This document shows, piece after piece, positions 18,601 to 21,169 of a stretch of DNA of 21,169 nucleotides. Each line of letters opens with the position of its first letter. The stretch's first letter is position 1. Source of the stretch: Syncephalis plumigaleata (Eukaryota; Zoopagomycota; Zoopagomycetes; Zoopagales; Piptocephalidaceae); contig JAIXMF010000245.1 in the NCBI GenBank assembly GCA_025201365.1, positions 1 through 21,169 of the forward strand. Reading direction: 5' to 3'. Under the pieces are notes generated by a model. The model made no database searches, was not told the origin of the DNA, and saw only the letters and a program-made list of their open reading frames with translations. Both the position numbers and the translations under genes were made by a program.

Positions 18601-19017
18601 TTTATTACTGCATCCACTGATGGCTCTTTACGATCATGGAGTCATTCTGGATCCGGTAAATGTTTAAAGACATACGCTGGCCATAGTAATGATAAACATT
18701 TCGTGGGTTTATCAGTAAGCCATGACAGTCAATGGATTAGTTGTGGGAGTGAGGATCACAAGATCTACTCTTACTTTACACCATTAACGCAACCAGCCAT
18801 TGTAACGCCATTCAACACGACCGATTTCCTACAGGTAAGCAGCATAATAGTCTATGATTAACATACTAATAATCATGTAATATTACAGGGTCAGGAATCT
18901 GTATCCAATAACTCTACGTTCTTTGTCAGTGCTGTCGCTTGGAGTCGCACTCGTAATGTGATGCTAGCCAGTAGTAGTCATGGTGAAGTTAAAATGCTAG
19001 AATTGTCAGATGAATAA
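15670..19017 (+). CDS. COP1: COP1-type E3 ubiquitin ligase (RING, coiled coil, WD40)
   Basis: COP1 marks transcription factors and other targets for degradation. Its RING recruits the E2, and its WD40 propeller binds substrate or adaptor peptides. Thirteen exons: 15670-16187, 16394-16453, 16521-16615, 16684-16794, 16866-16984, 17061-17270, 17346-17374, 17439-17542, 17621-17966, 18029-18219, 18292-18408, 18494-18834, 18889-19017. All introns are GT-AG and in frame, giving 789 residues. Residues 1-172 are polar and low in complexity, with a basic PHKRLRR patch. The C3HC4 RING is C173, C176, C188, H190, C193, C196, C207, C210, with the same spacing as plant and animal COP1. A Gln-rich, probably coiled region follows (about 280-345). 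The propeller (about 460-785) has COP1 blocks: RYGDSINTSAIVSSIEF, ASADYDGIVTILDTTTG, EHERRAWSVDYSP, SGSDDARVKIW, YCYDLR, GHRKAISCIRYL and HFVGLSVSHDSQWISCGSED. An insert of about 25 residues lies between blades 1 and 2. Exon 7 is a 29-nt microexon. Confidence 0.95.
17315..17340. repeat. (AT)n microsatellite in COP1 intron 6
   Basis: An uninterrupted AT run of 26 nt in the 75-nt intron 17271-17345, ending 5 nt before the acceptor of the 29-nt microexon 7. Confidence 0.9.
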
Positions 19018-19115
19018 CGAACGAACGAATGAATGAACGGGATAGCTACTCGTGTATATTTTATTACTACCAACTACTATTACTACTACCTTGTTACTCA
19101 ATTTCTTGACATTGC

Positions 19116-19139
19116 TTTGTTTGTTTGTTTGTTTGTTTG
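19116..19139. repeat. (TTTG)n tetranucleotide repeat
   Basis: Six TTTG units about 100 nt past the COP1 stop codon. Confidence 0.85.
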
Positions 19140-19227
19140 ACTCGCCTTCTTTTATCAAATTCGCGCTTTTCCTATTTCTCTTCCTCTTTAAATTGATTGA
19201 TACTCGTACATCATGTCCCACCTGTTA

Positions 19228-19251
19228 ACATCCTATAAAATCATAGGATGT
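19228..19251. repeat. Perfect 9-bp inverted repeat followed by a T-rich run
   Basis: ACATCCTAT and ATAGGATGT are exact reverse complements around a 6-nt loop (AAAATC). CTTTTTCTTCCTTTTTT follows at once. It lies about 210 nt past the COP1 stop codon. Confidence 0.8.
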
Positions 19252-19813
19252 CTTTTTCTTCCTTTTTTGAAATCTACTCTTTACAATAGTATTGTAACAG
19301 TTTATGTAGTAATGCTTTATGAATGGTACTAGTTCTATTTTGATATATACAACTACCTTTTACTTTCTATTGTTTATATCAATCATAGAACTATTATCCA
19401 TATGATGACTAGTATAATGACGATGATGACGATGATGATGATGTTAGCAATAATGATAATGATGTCTATTATATTCATTACCTTTTGTAATAATATGATA
19501 TAACAGTTATTACTATTACTATCATCATTATCATGAATGTTGTTCTTTTTGTTCTTTTGTTCTTGTTGTAATGCTTTAAAATATAAATGTTTAATATAAT
19601 AATCTAGTAATCGTTACAACAATTACAGTATAATATCGTAAATAAAAATGATTTACTTATTTGTTAAATAGTATCATTATACTGCTGTTAATTGATATAC
19701 AATTGGAACAACTATTGAAATCAACAAAGTTTATTTAGATTTGAGAGAGTTACGCTACGGATGAATTCGCAGAAAAAACAACCTAGTGAGACAGACATGT
19801 TGAGAATAAATGT

Positions 19814-19853
19814 GATAGATAGATAGATAGATAGATAGAGGAGAGAGAGAGAG
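19814..19853. repeat. (GATA)n then (GA)n compound microsatellite
   Basis: About six GATA units run directly into seven GA units. Confidence 0.9.
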
Positions 19854-20062
19854 TTATAAAATAAAAAGAAAATTAAAATGATGCTTACACATCCACATAA
19901 CATCATATTATAAAAAAGGGATGTTCATTCATTATAACAAACAAACAAGCTAACTAACAAGTTGTAATATCCTTAATAATTAATAGATATAATTAGAGAG
20001 GATTATTACAGCATACTATTACGCTATTACTATTACTAATGAATTGTCATCATCGTTCACAT

Positions 20063-20533
20063 TTAGCGATGCATCATAGCAGTCGAGGTAGAAGCTGCTC
20101 GTACATGCTGTCGAGTATAAATCGGTCCAGTTGTGGTAGTAGTACCATCGATTGATGATTGTTGTTGTTGTTGCTGTGATTGTTGCTGTGGTGATCTATT
20201 GAATGATGCGATGGAAATGATGAAGATGAAGATGTAGGTACTGTATAAGTGCTATTATGATGTTGATGGTGTGGGTGATGTGGATGTGGATGTGGATGTT
20301 GTTGTTGTGGATGTTGATGATTAAATGACATGGAACGAGATCCTTCATGTAATGACGATGCCGATGACGCAAATGCTTGTCCTTCAATAGCGGATAAACC
20401 AACTGCACTAGGACGATGCATCCAGTGACGTGGTGAAGGATCCACGCCATACGCGGTGGATGCATTACTACTAATGCTGCATGTGTCGAGTGCATTGATC
20501 GTTCTGTAGATGGTAGTGTGTGCACACCATTCA
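20063..20533 (-). other. Low-complexity His/Asn/Gln-rich open frames, possible tail of the BTB/BACK gene
   Basis: On the - strand a frame open from about 20545 to 20074 reads TAYGVDPSPRHWMHRPSAVG, LSAIEGQAFASSASSLHEGS and then His- and Asn-rich repeats. It looks coding but is not in the frame of the upstream exon. The frame in phase with that exon becomes open again near the end (Gln run, then GTTTTTGPIYTRQHVRAAST) and stops at 20065-20063. I find no donor and acceptor pair that joins them cleanly. It may be a tail exon, a frameshifted tail or 3' UTR. Confidence 0.4.
20282..20299. repeat. GGATGT hexanucleotide repeat
   Basis: Three tandem GGATGT units on the + strand, which on the - strand code alternating His-Pro in the possible tail of the BTB/BACK gene. 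Confidence 0.75.
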
Positions 20534-21169
20534 CTATATATCCGTTGGTACTATAGGATCGTTGGAGGATGACCAGCCATTGATGTTGCGGGTGGCCGTT
20601 GATAGATTAGTATTGTTATTAGTATGATTTGTGAAAGAAGTAGAGCTATTACCATTAAAGTCTGGTTCATTATCTTCAACAATCGTGTCAGTGGCAGTGG
20701 TATTAGTATTAGCAATGCCGGTATTGGTATTGGTAGTAGTATTGGTAGTACCAGTAGTAGTAGTAGTAGTAGCAGTAGTAGTAGGTGTATTAGCGATTGT
20801 AGAGGAGGGACCCGAACCACGCAATGTATTTTGTCTTCCCGTTGCCGTGGTGGTTGTTTGACTACTTGCCAATACGGCAGCCACAGAAGCAGGTGGCGTA
20901 CGAGTAAAGTTGGCCGGAAGAAATGTCATCACTTCACTGCGAATGGCATCGGGTAACTGCCAGAATGCCACCGAACGAGCTAGCACATCATGATTCCTAC
21001 GCATGATTCTTAGTGCTCGTACGCGTAAACCATTACGACGAGCAATTGTGGCATATCTAAATATATGCGGTGCGGTGTCTAGGGTTAATCGACCGTGTAG
21101 CACATGGGCTGCCTGTGCCTGCATCTCCATTAGATCGTAGACATCTCCTAGTACCATGAGTTCTCCTAA
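20534..21169 (-). CDS. Probable BTB/BACK-domain protein, C-terminal part (5' end outside window)
   Basis: The frame is open through the right edge of the window, so the N-terminus is missing. The first 85 or so visible residues read LGELMVLGDVYDLMEMQAQA, then LTLDTAPHIFRYATIARRNG, LRVRALRIMRRNHDVLARSV and AFWQLPDAIRSEVMTFL. This pattern fits the end of a BTB fold followed by a BACK-like helical region, as in Speckle-type and Kelch BTB proteins that serve as Cullin-3 adaptors. The BTB domain itself would be off the edge. The rest is Thr/Asn/Ser-rich low complexity. The frame stops with TAG at 20536-20534, but coding-like sequence continues in other frames to about 20063 (see findings), so the true 3' end is uncertain. 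The family call rests on pattern alone and is moderate. Confidence 0.6.
   Translation of the reverse strand, partial: LGELMVLGDVYDLMEMQAQAAHVLHGRLTLDTAPHIFRYATIARRNGLRVRALRIMRRNHDVLARSVAFWQLPDAIRSEVMTFLPANFTRTPPASVAAVLASSQTTTTATGRQNTLRGSGPSSTIANTPTTTATTTTTTGTTNTTTNTNTGIANTNTTATDTIVEDNEPDFNGNSSTSFTNHTNNNTNLSTATRNINGWSSSNDPIVPTDI

Larger units (their letters stand above)
19018..20062. other. Intergenic region between COP1 and the BTB/BACK gene
   Basis: About 1 kb of convergent, very AT-rich 3' sequence. It holds a perfect hairpin (19228-19251), a TTTG run, a GAT-rich run (about 19418-19444) and a GATA/GA run. No canonical AATAAA lies close behind the COP1 stop codon; the nearest on the + strand is at 19641. 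No gene is seen. Confidence 0.6.

Noticed and set aside
1-21169. A biosynthetic or defence gene cluster across the window
   Set aside because: Neighbouring genes belong to unrelated housekeeping or secretory functions on both strands, with long unshared spacers.

Overview
The window is nuclear DNA from a eukaryote, most likely a fungus. Genes are cut by short GT-AG introns (about 47-206 nt, donors mostly GTAAGT or GTGAGT, CTAAC-type branch points). Gene tails carry AATAAA signals, and the spaces between genes are AT-rich and full of microsatellites. The mix of an OPT-family transporter, secreted double-psi barrel and lectin-like proteins, TFIIF-beta, Fcf2 and a p24 cargo receptor fits a fungus. 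A full COP1-type ubiquitin ligase, a family absent from budding and fission yeast, suggests a lineage outside the classical yeasts, perhaps an early-diverging fungus. That placement is inference; no marker gene fixes it.

Layout from left to right. 1-777 (+): the last three exons of a cyclopropane-fatty-acid-synthase-like methyltransferase. 2248-4122 (+): an intronless, secreted, Cys-paired protein with ricin-B-like lectin repeats and an unrecognised helical C-terminal half. 5349-7631 (+): an intronless oligopeptide transporter (OPT family). 7916-8729 (-): Fcf2, a pre-rRNA processing factor, sharing a 265-bp divergent promoter with 8995-10379 (+), the TFIIF beta subunit (7 exons). 10885-11832 (-): a secreted double-psi beta-barrel protein with a Pro-rich stalk and a basic His/Cys tail. 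13176-13968 (+): a p24/TMED family ER-Golgi cargo receptor. 15670-19017 (+): COP1, RING plus WD40, 13 exons. 20534-21169 (-): the 3' part of a probable BTB/BACK protein whose low-complexity tail is hard to close.

There is no operon-like or biosynthetic cluster. It is an ordinary gene neighbourhood in which housekeeping nuclear genes (Fcf2, TFIIF-beta, COP1) are intron-rich while the secreted or membrane genes (lectin-like, OPT, DPBB) have uninterrupted coding regions. The most interesting points are the COP1 copy with introns splitting zinc-ligand codons, the unrecognised secreted protein with an interrupted lectin fold and dibasic sites, (TA)n tracts placed just before microexons in two different genes, an inverted CCAAT pair in the divergent promoter, and the unresolved reading frames of the last gene.
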